From: an uncultured Roseobacter sp.
GTDB lineage: Bacteria; Pseudomonadota; Alphaproteobacteria; Rhodobacterales; Rhodobacteraceae
Assembly (NCBI GenBank): GCA_947488305.1
Contig: CANKZM010000002.1
Coordinates: 62,001-126,000 of the forward strand
Direction: 5' to 3'
DNA: 64,000 nucleotides
Shown in pieces: positions 9,264 to 17,544 of this stretch. Each line of letters starts with the position of its first letter. Position 1 is the first letter of the stretch. The notes beneath the pieces are model-generated. The model was not told the DNA's origin and ran no database searches. It saw nothing but the letters and a program-made list of their open reading frames with translations. The translations under genes were made by a program, and so were the position numbers.

Positions 9264-9560
9264 CTAGAGGCCCTTTCCCGCGTGAAGAGAACGCACCTCT
9301 GATCGCAGTGTCTTCAAGAAGTCCGCATTTTGGGCTTTCCATTCAACGTAGGCCACGTATGCGCGTCGGTTGATTGAAGATCGTTCTTCGGCGGGTAGTC
9401 CGTGATATTCAGCCTCGTTAACTTCCGGCAAGAACGATAACTTCAATTTTTCATAGAGTGCCGAACATGATCTCGCTTCATTGTAGCTAAGCATTCGGTC
9501 TTCGGCGGACGCCGAACAGGAAAGGTAAGCCATAAGGATAGCAAAGATTTCATTGGTCAT
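9264..9560 (-). CDS. Hypothetical exported protein
   Basis: A 98-residue protein that begins with a short hydrophobic segment ending in SCSASA before ED, resembling a Sec signal peptide with an A-x-A-type cleavage site (the positive N-region is poor). The mature part is charged and helical. It lies 12 bases downstream of the membrane-protein gene at 9573-10322, so the two are probably co-transcribed. A TAG ends it in frame with a further 62-codon open stretch (9075-9263), so it may be truncated. Confidence 0.5.
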   Translation of the reverse strand: MTNEIFAILMAYLSCSASAEDRMLSYNEARSCSALYEKLKLSFLPEVNEAEYHGLPAEERSSINRRAYVAYVEWKAQNADFLKTLRSEVRSLHAGKGL

Positions 9561-9572
9561 TATCCACCTCCC

Positions 9573-10322
9573 TTAACACCCAACCGCTTTCGCCCCCTTC
9601 AAAAGCAGTAAATCCGCCGAGAGCCAGAGTCCAAAACAGAACATCATGATCGTTGGCAGAATTGCCTCGGTCGGGGATAGTCCGCTGCTCATCATAATGT
9701 GCACTACGGTTGCTGCTAGCGTGATGAGAGAAGGAAACCGGCTCAGTACGACTGCGCTGCGAAGACCTTGTTGCACCTTGCGGTTCAGGGCGGTTGGGCG
9801 CTCCGGAAGGACCGCCGTTCCCAGCTTGCCTCCCGTCAAAAGAGTCCCGGCGATGACGGCTAAGAACAAATCTCCGAGTTGAATCAGCGCAGCGGTGATC
9901 GCGAGGGCGCCCACAGAAGAGATCAGATCTCCAAGACGATTGAGCCGCTGATCCGGGATTGTACGACCTGCCCATGCGCGATGGTAAACCTCACCACCGA
10001 CAAAAAAGATAAGCATGGCGACGGTCAACCAGGTCGCACCGGGGTTACCAAAGAGGTATGCGTAGACAGCGGCCACTGGTCCGGTGTCCGATCCGTTTTG
10101 GGCAATCTGCACCGCCAGACCTGAGAACAACGCGATTGCGTTGCCGAGATTGTACATCCCGCCGGGACCCGCGAGCCGCCCGCCCAGAAAAGCCCTGGGG
10201 GCTGATGCTGCCTCGGTCGGTCGTCGCCAAGCCGGAGTATCGGGATAGTCGGGGCGGCTTACATATTCTCGGTGATCGCAATGATCAGTGAACGTTATGC
10301 CGCGATCGTTTGGATTATTCAT
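9573..10322 (-). CDS. Hypothetical multi-pass membrane protein
   Basis: A 249-residue protein with a hydrophilic N-terminus of about 55 residues and then some five hydrophobic segments (for example NLGNAIALFSGLAVQIA, WLTVAMLIFFVGG, GALAITAALIQLGDLFLAVIAG, ILPTIMMFCFGLWLSADLLLL). The ATG at 10322 is chosen because GGAGG lies 7 bases upstream; the in-frame start at 10334 would overlap that site. The probable operon continues to the small exported protein downstream. No family recognised. Confidence 0.65.
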   Translation of the reverse strand: MNNPNDRGITFTDHCDHREYVSRPDYPDTPAWRRPTEAASAPRAFLGGRLAGPGGMYNLGNAIALFSGLAVQIAQNGSDTGPVAAVYAYLFGNPGATWLTVAMLIFFVGGEVYHRAWAGRTIPDQRLNRLGDLISSVGALAITAALIQLGDLFLAVIAGTLLTGGKLGTAVLPERPTALNRKVQQGLRSAVVLSRFPSLITLAATVVHIMMSSGLSPTEAILPTIMMFCFGLWLSADLLLLKGAKAVGC

Positions 10323-10470
10323 GAAAACCTCCAAGCCGAAACCACCGGACAGAACGACCTCAATTGATATTCGTCCGGTGTTTGGAGATTAATTCATTTG
10401 CAGTAGCTGGATGTGTTGAGTCTTTGTTGATTCTGGTCGACGTTCAACGCAGTAATTGATCGGCTTGGCG

Positions 10471-12009
10471 TCACACCCCAAGTTTGGAAACAGCCTCCTC
10501 ATATGTCGCCAGGGTCGACTCTGAGACAATTCCCAAGCTTTTTGGGTAGTCCTGAAAACTGAAATGCGGACATTTTTGCACTAATTCACCATGTGTTGAG
10601 CGTGCCTTATCGAGTTTGCCTTGAAGGCTTTGAGAAAGACACCGAATAACGAGAGTGGATTCATACTCAGGCCCTTTTTCGACAGCCCTTTCCGCCTCAG
10701 GTGCATTTCCTGAGAACAACAGATTCCGGCCCTTCGCAAAGCAATAGTAACTCGGTGGGTTGGGGCACAGGTCATAGGCCACCTCGAGGAGTTCATCGGC
10801 CATCTCATAGTCTCCCGAAGTCAGCGTCAGGGCAGATGCAGTACTCCATGCGGCGTGCGACTCGTTCCTTGCATAGTCAGCTGCACGTATGGCTGCATTT
10901 CGCGCGGCAGGAAGGTTTCCAGCAGAAGCTAATGTTCGCGCTGAGAAAGCCAAAATCAGCGGATCTCGCGAGTCGATTTCGAGGGCACGGGCAGCCGAGT
11001 TTGCTGTTTCGGTCAGCCATTGCGATTGCGAACGCTCGTCTGAGATGCTCATCCCTTTGTCGCAGAAGAAACCCCGAATGAGATGGCTGCGCGCAAACTC
11101 TGGATCCAGATCAAGCGCGTGCTCAATGTGCGACAAGCCTTTTTTCATACTCTCCTGATCGTAGTGTTCTTCTAGTTGGCAGGCGACTACGTAGTTCTCA
11201 TAAGCGGACAATTCGGATGCAGGACGACGACCTGCATAGCGCCGCTCGGCACGGACCACCTCCCCTGAAATGCAACCCAGTTCATTCGCAACGGACAGGG
11301 CAACGCCACTAGAAAATTCAGGCAGCGATTTGAACCCCCGATCATACGTTTCCGCCCATGCGTGTAAGTCGGTGTGTCCATCTATCAGCTGGAAACGGGC
11401 GCGCAGCCGATCGTGATAGACAGAAAGACTACTTTCAATAACGTAATCGCACTGAAGGTCCTCGGCGATTTCCTCCACCCGCAGGGTTTTGTCAGCGGAG
11501 AATGAGGAAACGCGCGCGACGACTGCCAAGTCGCTGAAACGTGTCAAATCGGTGATAAGTTCATCAGCCATGCCATCGGCAAAACGCTGCCAGCGCGGAC
11601 CGCCATCCATAACGTCCGGCCGGAGAACCGCGATGCGTGGCAGCCGCATCGGGCCCGGCTCCGGGATTGTAGAGCGTGCCAGATCCACTCCCCCCAGAAG
11701 ACGATACCCCTTTCCGCGCACGGTCTCGATGTAGTTTGGCTGCCTGGCCTCATCGCCTAGAGCCTGCCTGATGTCGAAGATGTACTCTCGGACCAGATCT
11801 GGCGTGACATGGACATCTCGCCAGACCGCCTTTCGAATATCGTCTTTCGAAATTACCTCGCCACTGCGAGATGCCAAAAGCTTCAGGATCGCGCTGGCTT
11901 TGCCGGTTAGATGCGCAACCTCGTCGTTGCTTTCCAATCTGTTGGTGTCAGGTTTGAATAGCCAAGTTTGCAATAGACCGGCTCCCAATGCAAAAAATCG
12001 CCTTAACAA
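10471..12009 (-). CDS. Winged-helix/TolB-like/TPR transcriptional regulator
   Basis: A protein of up to 512 residues. An OmpR/CadC-type winged-helix DNA-binding domain spans about residues 17-105 (SRSGEVISKDDIRKAVW, then YIETVRGKGYRL). A TolB/FlgO-like alpha/beta segment follows at about 125-250 (PRIAVLRP, FADGMADELITDLTRF, then YVIESSLSVYHDRLRARFQLID), and TPR-like helical repeats run from about 275 to the end. Unlike the related regulator at 58104-59768, I see no transmembrane helix between the domains, so this one is probably cytosolic. The frame opens with TTG at 12009 and no ATG lies near the domain start; a TTG at 11970 or so would remove the leader. Signal and targets unknown. Confidence 0.8.
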   Translation of the reverse strand: MLRRFFALGAGLLQTWLFKPDTNRLESNDEVAHLTGKASAILKLLASRSGEVISKDDIRKAVWRDVHVTPDLVREYIFDIRQALGDEARQPNYIETVRGKGYRLLGGVDLARSTIPEPGPMRLPRIAVLRPDVMDGGPRWQRFADGMADELITDLTRFSDLAVVARVSSFSADKTLRVEEIAEDLQCDYVIESSLSVYHDRLRARFQLIDGHTDLHAWAETYDRGFKSLPEFSSGVALSVANELGCISGEVVRAERRYAGRRPASELSAYENYVVACQLEEHYDQESMKKGLSHIEHALDLDPEFARSHLIRGFFCDKGMSISDERSQSQWLTETANSAARALEIDSRDPLILAFSARTLASAGNLPAARNAAIRAADYARNESHAAWSTASALTLTSGDYEMADELLEVAYDLCPNPPSYYCFAKGRNLLFSGNAPEAERAVEKGPEYESTLVIRCLSQSLQGKLDKARSTHGELVQKCPHFSFQDYPKSLGIVSESTLATYEEAVSKLGV

Positions 12010-12293
12010 GCGGCACGACTCTAAGTTCTAAATATTCGACGCGATTGTAACACGGATGTTGAGTTGGCAGCATTCTATCATTTCCAACATGGCGGTCATT
12101 GGAGCAAACGCAGCGAAAGCTCGGTATGTACGCAGACTGTGAGTTCTGTTCGTTCGAGATTTTGCACTTGCGGCGAATGGCGGCGCTGACGGGCCGCGCC
12201 GCAGCAACTTGACCCATTGGCCAACTGCAGCAATGGGCCGCGAGTTACGACACACTCTGAAGCTGGCAATATGCCAGAAATCGGACAATGCTG
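12010..12293. other. Intergenic stretch with a degenerate repeat
   Basis: No gene. The segment around 12139-12200 shares blocks with 4516-4580: AGACTGTGAGTTC, then GCACTTGC followed by GCGAATGGCGGC. This suggests a dispersed intergenic element in decay. Confidence 0.4.
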
Positions 12294-12767
12294 TCACTCT
12301 GTCCTGAGTTGAAATTTGAGGAAAGCCGCCCCATCATAATCGACTTCGCCAACCCGCCAAGCACCAAGTCTGTGGAGTGCCCGCAGGTTCGTGCGTGACG
12401 GTGGTAAAAGGAAGGTTACATACGGGATGCGTTCATCGGAAGTCGCAAAGTCGATCGCCTTTCGCGCGATGCGCGGCCCGAGGCCAAACGTATCGGGCCT
12501 CAAGACAAGTCCGAAATCCCACTCGGCTCCTTCTTTTTGAAATCCACCCCAGCCGACATAATGGTCATCGGACAAAAATGCCCAATGTCCAAGTCCGTCG
12601 CGGCGCCAAAACTCTTCCTTTTTGGCGACAAACCCCGCCACTGTCACGGCATTCCAGGTAAATTTCAGAAGAGGCATATGTTCGGCCACACGAGGGTCGG
12701 ACATGTGCGCCAAGATTTCGGCTGGGTCGATTTCTGACAATCGGACAAATTTTATCTCAGATCTCAT
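12294..12767 (-). CDS. GNAT-family acetyltransferase
   Basis: A 157-residue protein with the fold order of RimJ/RimL-like GNAT N-acetyltransferases: an N-terminal DPRVAEHMP strand-helix, HWAFLSDDHYVGWGGF strands, a V-like segment (FGLVLRPDTFGLGPRIARKAIDFA) where acetyl-CoA pyrophosphate would bind, and a C-terminal LRALHRLGAWRVGEVDY strand-helix. It likely transfers an acetyl group to a small molecule or protein N-terminus. It stands alone. Substrate unknown. Confidence 0.75.
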   Translation of the reverse strand: MRSEIKFVRLSEIDPAEILAHMSDPRVAEHMPLLKFTWNAVTVAGFVAKKEEFWRRDGLGHWAFLSDDHYVGWGGFQKEGAEWDFGLVLRPDTFGLGPRIARKAIDFATSDERIPYVTFLLPPSRTNLRALHRLGAWRVGEVDYDGAAFLKFQLRTE

Positions 12768-12843
12768 TGCGGCGTCTTTCTATGTGCTCGTCGCCCATTG
12801 CCCGATGGACGCAATTTTTCAACTGCCAACTCTTTGCATGCTG

Positions 12844-13215
12844 TCAGGCGGGGACATACGCATTCAATTTGTTGCCATCCAGATCCCGGAGATACCCTCC
12901 GTAGAAACCATAATCTCCGCGAGGGCCGGGGAGTCCCTCATCTGTTCCGCCAAGTTCGAGGCATTTGGCGTGAAGCGTATCGACAGCTTTTCTGTTGGTC
13001 ATTTTCAAAGCGACCATCACTCCGTTTCCAACGCTTGCCGGTTCCCCATTGAATGGACAAGCAAGGCAAAACGCAGGTTCGGCCCGCGAGCGGCCCCATG
13101 CGGCCATATCGCCATGTTTCCAAAGGCGCTTTGCGCCCACACTCGAAAACAAGGCGTCGTAGAATATCAGCGCGGCCCCGAAGTTGTTGGTTCCGAAGGT
13201 AACATATCCGATCAT
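12844..13215 (-). CDS. VOC (glyoxalase/bleomycin-resistance) family protein
   Basis: A 123-residue single VOC module: GYVTFGTNNFGAALIFYDAL at the start, a central VMVALKM strand, and a C-terminal YGGYLRDLDGNKLNAYV, typical of the beta-alpha-beta-beta-beta repeats. Such proteins bind a metal and act as lyases, dioxygenases or antibiotic-binding proteins. GGAG lies about 7 bases before the ATG. It sits just downstream of a methyltransferase cluster on the same strand and may be co-transcribed. Substrate unknown. Confidence 0.85.
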   Translation of the reverse strand: MIGYVTFGTNNFGAALIFYDALFSSVGAKRLWKHGDMAAWGRSRAEPAFCLACPFNGEPASVGNGVMVALKMTNRKAVDTLHAKCLELGGTDEGLPGPRGDYGFYGGYLRDLDGNKLNAYVPA

Positions 13216-13266
13216 TCTTGTGCTCCATGTTGCGGTGGGCTTCTATTCCATCTCGACCAGTAGCAA

Positions 13267-13941
13267 CTAAGGCGCTTGGGATTCAGCGTCCGACCGCCTT
13301 GCAAGTAAGGTCGATGCCGGACCATGGCTCGGAATTGCCCGCACTTCAAAATTTTCGAAATCCTCGATGGCTTGCATCAATCGCGAGCGGGACAAGAACC
13401 GACCGGTCCCGCGATACAAAAGCGCTTGGCGCATGAGGCTTTCGGTGAGACCACGGGCGGGCGCATCCGCGCAAAACACAAGGCAAAGCGCGCCGCCGGC
13501 CCGAACAACCCTGCAAAGCTCAGTCAAAGCTAGATCGGGATCGGGGACGGTTTCCAAAGCCCAAGCACACGTCACAAGATCGAAGGTGCCATCCTCAAAC
13601 GGTAAGGACTCCAACCGCCCTTGTACCTTTGGCACTGGAATGTCCTCGCAACGTGCAAGCATGGCCGAGGACGGGTCGAGAAGGGTCATCAAATTCGGAG
13701 GCATGCCCTCAGCAATCAAACTACGTGCCAGATTACCGGTGCCGCAGCCAGCATCCAGAAACCTCGAGGTCGGCGTCGCAAGTGCACGCACCAGGCCTTC
13801 CAGGGCGGCCTGAGCCTCACCGCCTGCATGACGCAGCCAGCGTTGATGAAGTTTGTCATAGCGAGGTGCGAGTCTGTCATAAAGATCAACTGCATCGCTT
13901 ACAGGCGTTTCTGCCAACATCTCTTTGGTCCTATTACTCAT
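13267..13941 (-). CDS. Class I SAM-dependent methyltransferase (UbiE-like)
   Basis: A protein of about 224 residues with the class I methyltransferase motifs FLDAGCGTGNLA (motif I), MTLLDPSSAML (acidic end of strand 2) and FDLVTCAWALETVPDP (motif III/IV), plus the N-terminal YDRLAPRYDKLHQRW seen in UbiE/phospholipid methyltransferase-like proteins. The ATG at 13941 is preferred to the longer frame starting at 14028, which would overlap the upstream small membrane-protein gene. The following genes on this strand encode membrane proteins and a second methyltransferase, suggesting one operon under the divergent LysR gene. Confidence 0.8.
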   Translation of the reverse strand: MSNRTKEMLAETPVSDAVDLYDRLAPRYDKLHQRWLRHAGGEAQAALEGLVRALATPTSRFLDAGCGTGNLARSLIAEGMPPNLMTLLDPSSAMLARCEDIPVPKVQGRLESLPFEDGTFDLVTCAWALETVPDPDLALTELCRVVRAGGALCLVFCADAPARGLTESLMRQALLYRGTGRFLSRSRLMQAIEDFENFEVRAIPSHGPASTLLARRSDAESQAP

Positions 13942-13970
13942 TCTTTGTGTCCGCGGCGCGCACACGCTTT

Positions 13971-14201
13971 TTACGAAGAACTTGCGTGGAAATGCGGCGC
14001 TGTGGGTTCGTGCACGGGCCACATCCATGCGGTCCAGACAATTGCGATTAGAGCCGCGAACTCGACGCCGTTGTAATGGCCTGTCAACAGCATCTCGATA
14101 TGTGACGCGAGGACAAACTGGTGAATGTCGCGAAAGATGATGTTAAGCAGCATGAACAGCCAAAGCGCCGACAGAAGAATATGGAGATCGAGCCGTCTCA
14201 T
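13971..14201 (-). CDS. Small membrane protein, possibly a shortened DUF6326-like protein
   Basis: A 76-residue frame with two hydrophobic segments (ILLSALWLFMLLNIIF and EFAALIAIVWTAWMW). The LLSALWLF.MLN pattern followed by an acidic/His loop recalls DUF6326-type membrane proteins, which are about twice as long, so this may be a truncated member. It lies between the DUF2306 gene and the methyltransferase in the same-strand cluster. Confidence 0.45.
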   Translation of the reverse strand: MRRLDLHILLSALWLFMLLNIIFRDIHQFVLASHIEMLLTGHYNGVEFAALIAIVWTAWMWPVHEPTAPHFHASSS

Positions 14202-14263
14202 TTCGGTGTCTTCTTTCTTTGTTTCTTGAGTTTGCCGGTATCAGGTCGGGAGTGCGGTCGGGT

Positions 14264-14920
14264 TCAGATCGTGACGCCGGACGTACGCGCCACAAAGGCG
14301 CGGCGGATCAGCAGTTCCGCAATCGCAAGGTTGATGGCCCACGCCCCAACCATCAGGACGTCTCGCGAAAATCCTTGCAGTTCGGTGTCAAAGAGGGCCA
14401 TTGCGACCAGAAAGAGCGCGGTCTGCGTTGAGGCCCCTTGGCCGATGGCGTAGGCGCGCAGCATCGCGGCGCGGTGCGCGGCGACGTCTCGCGACCGGAT
14501 CGCGACAACAGCCCATGCGATGAGAACGACCATCGCAAAGCTAAGCGTGACCCTTGCCACGTAAAGCAGTGGTCCTTGCAGGGTGTCGGGGAATGCATAG
14601 GCCACGGTCATCCAGAGGCCGGTGAGTGCGCTGACGCATCCCGCTGCCGCCACGATCCGCCCGAGGGTCCTGTGCAAGGCGGGGCGGTAGCGCCTCAGGC
14701 TCGGCAGGAACTGCACAGCCCCCACAAGGCAGAAAACTGAACTGCCGAGGATATGCAATGTGATCGGGAGGGGATCGATCACTGCACGCGGGTTCGGTGT
14801 GATGATCGCCGGAGCGCCTAGTAGTTCCGGAAGCCGAACCAGCCCGACGACTGCCGGAATGAAAGAATAGAGGAACACGAGGGCAAGGAACGCCCATTCG
14901 CGACGGCTGATAAAGTACAT
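14264..14920 (-). CDS. DUF2306 family membrane protein
   Basis: A 218-residue integral membrane protein with about six hydrophobic helices. The pattern LPITLHILGSSVFCLVGAVQF, then RR.RPALHR.LGR, then RDVAAHRAAMLRAYAI is characteristic of DUF2306 proteins, whose conserved histidines face the membrane. Function is unknown in the family. It is part of the 13.3-15.6 kb minus-strand cluster. Confidence 0.8.
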   Translation of the reverse strand: MYFISRREWAFLALVFLYSFIPAVVGLVRLPELLGAPAIITPNPRAVIDPLPITLHILGSSVFCLVGAVQFLPSLRRYRPALHRTLGRIVAAAGCVSALTGLWMTVAYAFPDTLQGPLLYVARVTLSFAMVVLIAWAVVAIRSRDVAAHRAAMLRAYAIGQGASTQTALFLVAMALFDTELQGFSRDVLMVGAWAINLAIAELLIRRAFVARTSGVTI

Positions 14921-14954
14921 GCTTCGGTCTCTCAGAATAAGGTGTCGGTCTGCC

Positions 14955-15575
14955 TCAGGCGGGCTTGCGCGCGACGATAAAGGGGCTCAGTCGGTTCTTT
15001 CCGAAGTACCGCGTCTGCTCGATTTCGAACCCGGCACTGATCAGGTGCCGGATCAATTCAGCGCGACTCAGGATGATCACATTAGGCGCGATCCGCACTA
15101 CCATGAGCACGCGAACCATAGCTCGCATCCAGCGCGGCGCGTCGTTCAGACAAACCGTCTTTGAAATGAAGAGACCGCCGGGTTTCATTTGGTGGAATGC
15201 TGAATCCAGCACCGTGGGTATGTCATCCACCAGGTGAAGCAGGCTGAACGCGCAAATGACATCGAACGGTTGGCCAGGAATGTGTTGCACCGCCTCCGCC
15301 TGAAGAAATTCTAGTGTTCCCGCGGCATCGCCGCCTGATCGTGACCGGGCGATCCGGATCATCTCGGCAGAGAGGTCGGCCGCGGTCACATGAGCGACGA
15401 ACGGCGCGATCTTGCTCGCAGTGCCGCCTGTGCCGCAGCCGATTTCAAGAACACGATCGGTCGATCGAAGAAGCGCAGTGACGCATTCCAGTTTTTCTTC
15501 GTAGGCGGTGACATCGGCGATGGGCTTTTTTGCGTACTTGGGCGCATGCCTGTCCCAGAAGGCTTCGGCAGTCAT
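14955..15575 (-). CDS. Class I SAM-dependent methyltransferase
   Basis: A 206-residue methyltransferase with motif I VLEIGCGTGGTA, motif II VTAADLSAEMI, and FDVICAFSLLHLVDDIP at motif III/IV. The ATG at 15575 (TAEAFWDRHAPKYAKKP) gives a standard N-terminus; an upstream in-frame codon at 15599 is possible. It is the first gene of the minus-strand cluster and is divergent from the LysR gene at 15765, about 190 bases away. That gap is the likely control region for both directions. Substrate unknown. Confidence 0.85.
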   Translation of the reverse strand: MTAEAFWDRHAPKYAKKPIADVTAYEEKLECVTALLRSTDRVLEIGCGTGGTASKIAPFVAHVTAADLSAEMIRIARSRSGGDAAGTLEFLQAEAVQHIPGQPFDVICAFSLLHLVDDIPTVLDSAFHQMKPGGLFISKTVCLNDAPRWMRAMVRVLMVVRIAPNVIILSRAELIRHLISAGFEIEQTRYFGKNRLSPFIVARKPA

Positions 15576-15764
15576 GCCGGCTTCCTTTGCGTGTTGCACT
15601 TCAGGCTTGAAGAAGCGCGAATGCGCCAGTCAGAAGAAACTGCGGAGTACATTGTGTCGCTTTCGATTGCTGAGACCGGGCTGATCTCGTTTCGCGGTCG
15701 GTATCATCCATGCGCTTATGAAAGGTCGATTGCCTAAATTCGTCCACCTGCTATACGCTCATGT

Positions 15765-16679
15765 ATGAACTGGCAGGCCGTCTCCTTCGATTGGAACCAG
15801 GTGCGCGCTTTCCTCGCGACAGCAGAGGAGGGCTCGTTCAGCGGCGCGGCGCGCGTGCTGAAGACAACGCAGCCGACGATAGGACGGCAGATAGGTGCGT
15901 TGGAGGAAGCACTTGGTGTCACGCTGGTAGAACGCAGTGTCCGTGGTCTTACCTTGACGGAAGCAGGGCGCGACCTGATTGATCACATGCGTACGATGGG
16001 CGAGGCCGCAACGCTCATCTCCATGGTGGCCGACGGCAAATCACAGGAAGTCACGGGTGAGGTTGCGGTAACGGGGACGGACCTCTTGTCAGCAGCAATC
16101 CTGCCGGGCGTATTAAAGCCGCTGCGACAGATGGCGCCCGGCATCCGCGTCCGCATCCTTGCGTCGAGCGAAATGCAGAATCTGACGCAGCGCGAGGCCG
16201 ACATCGCGATACGCCACGTCCGGCCAGACCAACCGGACTTGATTGCACGGCACTTGGGCGACTTCCGCGCCAATCTCTATGCCGCGACTGACTATCTCGA
16301 TCGCGCGGGTCGCCCGCATACGCCGCGTGATGTGGCGACCCTCGATTTTGTAGGAAATGCCGATCCTGAGCGCCTGATGGCCCCGCTGCATGACATGGGC
16401 GTGCCCGTTCGTGCAGAGAGCTTTGTGATGTCGAGCGAGAGCGGTGTCGTCGCATGGGAGTTGGTAAAAGCGGGCTACGGCGTGTCGATGCAGCCTGAAA
16501 CGTTGGGCGATGCTCAACTGGGCATCGAGAAGGTCCTGCCGGATTTCCCTTCGCTCGAGTTTCCAATCTGGCTGGTTACCCATCGGGAGTTACAGACCAG
16601 CCGTCGTATCCGGATCGTTTTCGACCTGCTGGCCCGGGGTCTGTCAGACGTTGCCAAGCGCCGAGGTAGTGCCGATTGA
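15765..16679 (+). CDS. LysR-family transcriptional regulator
   Basis: A 304-residue LysR-type regulator with a winged HTH at about residues 9-67 (NQVRAFLATAEEGSFSGAAR, TTQPTIGRQIGALEEALG) and an effector-binding domain after residue 95. It is divergent from the methyltransferase/DUF2306 cluster and is the probable regulator of that cluster. Inducer unknown. Confidence 0.9.
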   Translation: MNWQAVSFDWNQVRAFLATAEEGSFSGAARVLKTTQPTIGRQIGALEEALGVTLVERSVRGLTLTEAGRDLIDHMRTMGEAATLISMVADGKSQEVTGEVAVTGTDLLSAAILPGVLKPLRQMAPGIRVRILASSEMQNLTQREADIAIRHVRPDQPDLIARHLGDFRANLYAATDYLDRAGRPHTPRDVATLDFVGNADPERLMAPLHDMGVPVRAESFVMSSESGVVAWELVKAGYGVSMQPETLGDAQLGIEKVLPDFPSLEFPIWLVTHRELQTSRRIRIVFDLLARGLSDVAKRRGSAD

Positions 16680-16998
16680 CAGGTGTAAATTCGCCGAACC
16701 CGGAGCAAGTGAGGTCGCGTGGCAGTAATTGAAGCTGCGCTTGCACGAGTTCGTTTTGTCCGATGAGTGTACGTCAATGTTGGAAATATTGCGCAACCGA
16801 TCAACGTTCGCTTTGGAGAAGCTGCAGTGCGGCAACGTATCTCGCGATGAACGGCTGGTTAGGGCCGCTAATGACGTTCTTCCCGAGTGAAGGATGTTGA
16901 AATGCCGCGCCGCATCCGAGGTCTGCAGGGAGCCCTTCTCAGACCTTAGGGTGTAGCGCAGCATCCAGCGCGAATGGCGTGCTGGTCTTTCGGCGCAA
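16680..16998. other. Intergenic stretch, nothing identified
   Basis: About 320 bases without a supportable gene. It lies directly upstream of a 5'-incomplete flavodoxin-like frame and probably includes eroded sequence. Confidence 0.35.
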
Positions 16999-17394
16999 GT
17001 GTCAAGATGCCTTGCGTTCGATACCGTAGCGGCCATCCAGAAGGCTGCCGACATGGCGCAGCCAAAGGATCCGCTATGGGCCGATAGCTACTTGTTCTGC
17101 GCTCCGGAAAACCTCGCAACGATCGCCGGCGTCAAGAGTGACTTCTTTGAGCGGTGTTACTATCCCCTGCCGGGGAAATTCGAAGGGTGGCTCCACGCGC
17201 AAATGGTCTGTGCGGGTGCGGATGCAGAAAACGCCGCCCGGGAAACGGCGCAGATCGCCAAAGGCTTGTGGTTCAAGGGGGTGCAGTCCCCGCTGATCAT
17301 CTGTACCCATGCGCTAACGCCTGTAGAGATCCCAGGAGTCGACTTGCGTCGCTGTCGTAAACTAGGTGCTGGTCTCGCCATAGTACTTTTTTGA
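16999..17394 (+). pseudogene. Flavodoxin/NADPH-dependent FMN reductase-like remnant
   Basis: An open frame of up to 131 residues. The central segment (ADSYLFCAPENLATIAGVKSD followed by FFERCYYPLPG) and the following MVCAGADAENAARE are the middle and late parts of a flavodoxin-like FMN-binding protein. These proteins normally start about 50 residues earlier with a first beta strand and phosphate-binding loop, absent here; the residues before PLWADSY do not fit. It is therefore probably 5'-truncated. If expressed from the ATG near 17053 it would lack the FMN phosphate site. Confidence 0.6.
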
Positions 17395-17544
17395 GTTGCC
17401 GGTGAAAAGCCTGTAGCTTGTTTAATAGTCAGCGTCCCGGCTCCTGCACTGAGGCCAAGAATGCTGCCGCTACGGGCGTATCTACCCCGCGGGTGTCTGT
17501 TGTTTCGATGACGCCTGCGCAATCAACTAGATGGGACTTTGCCG

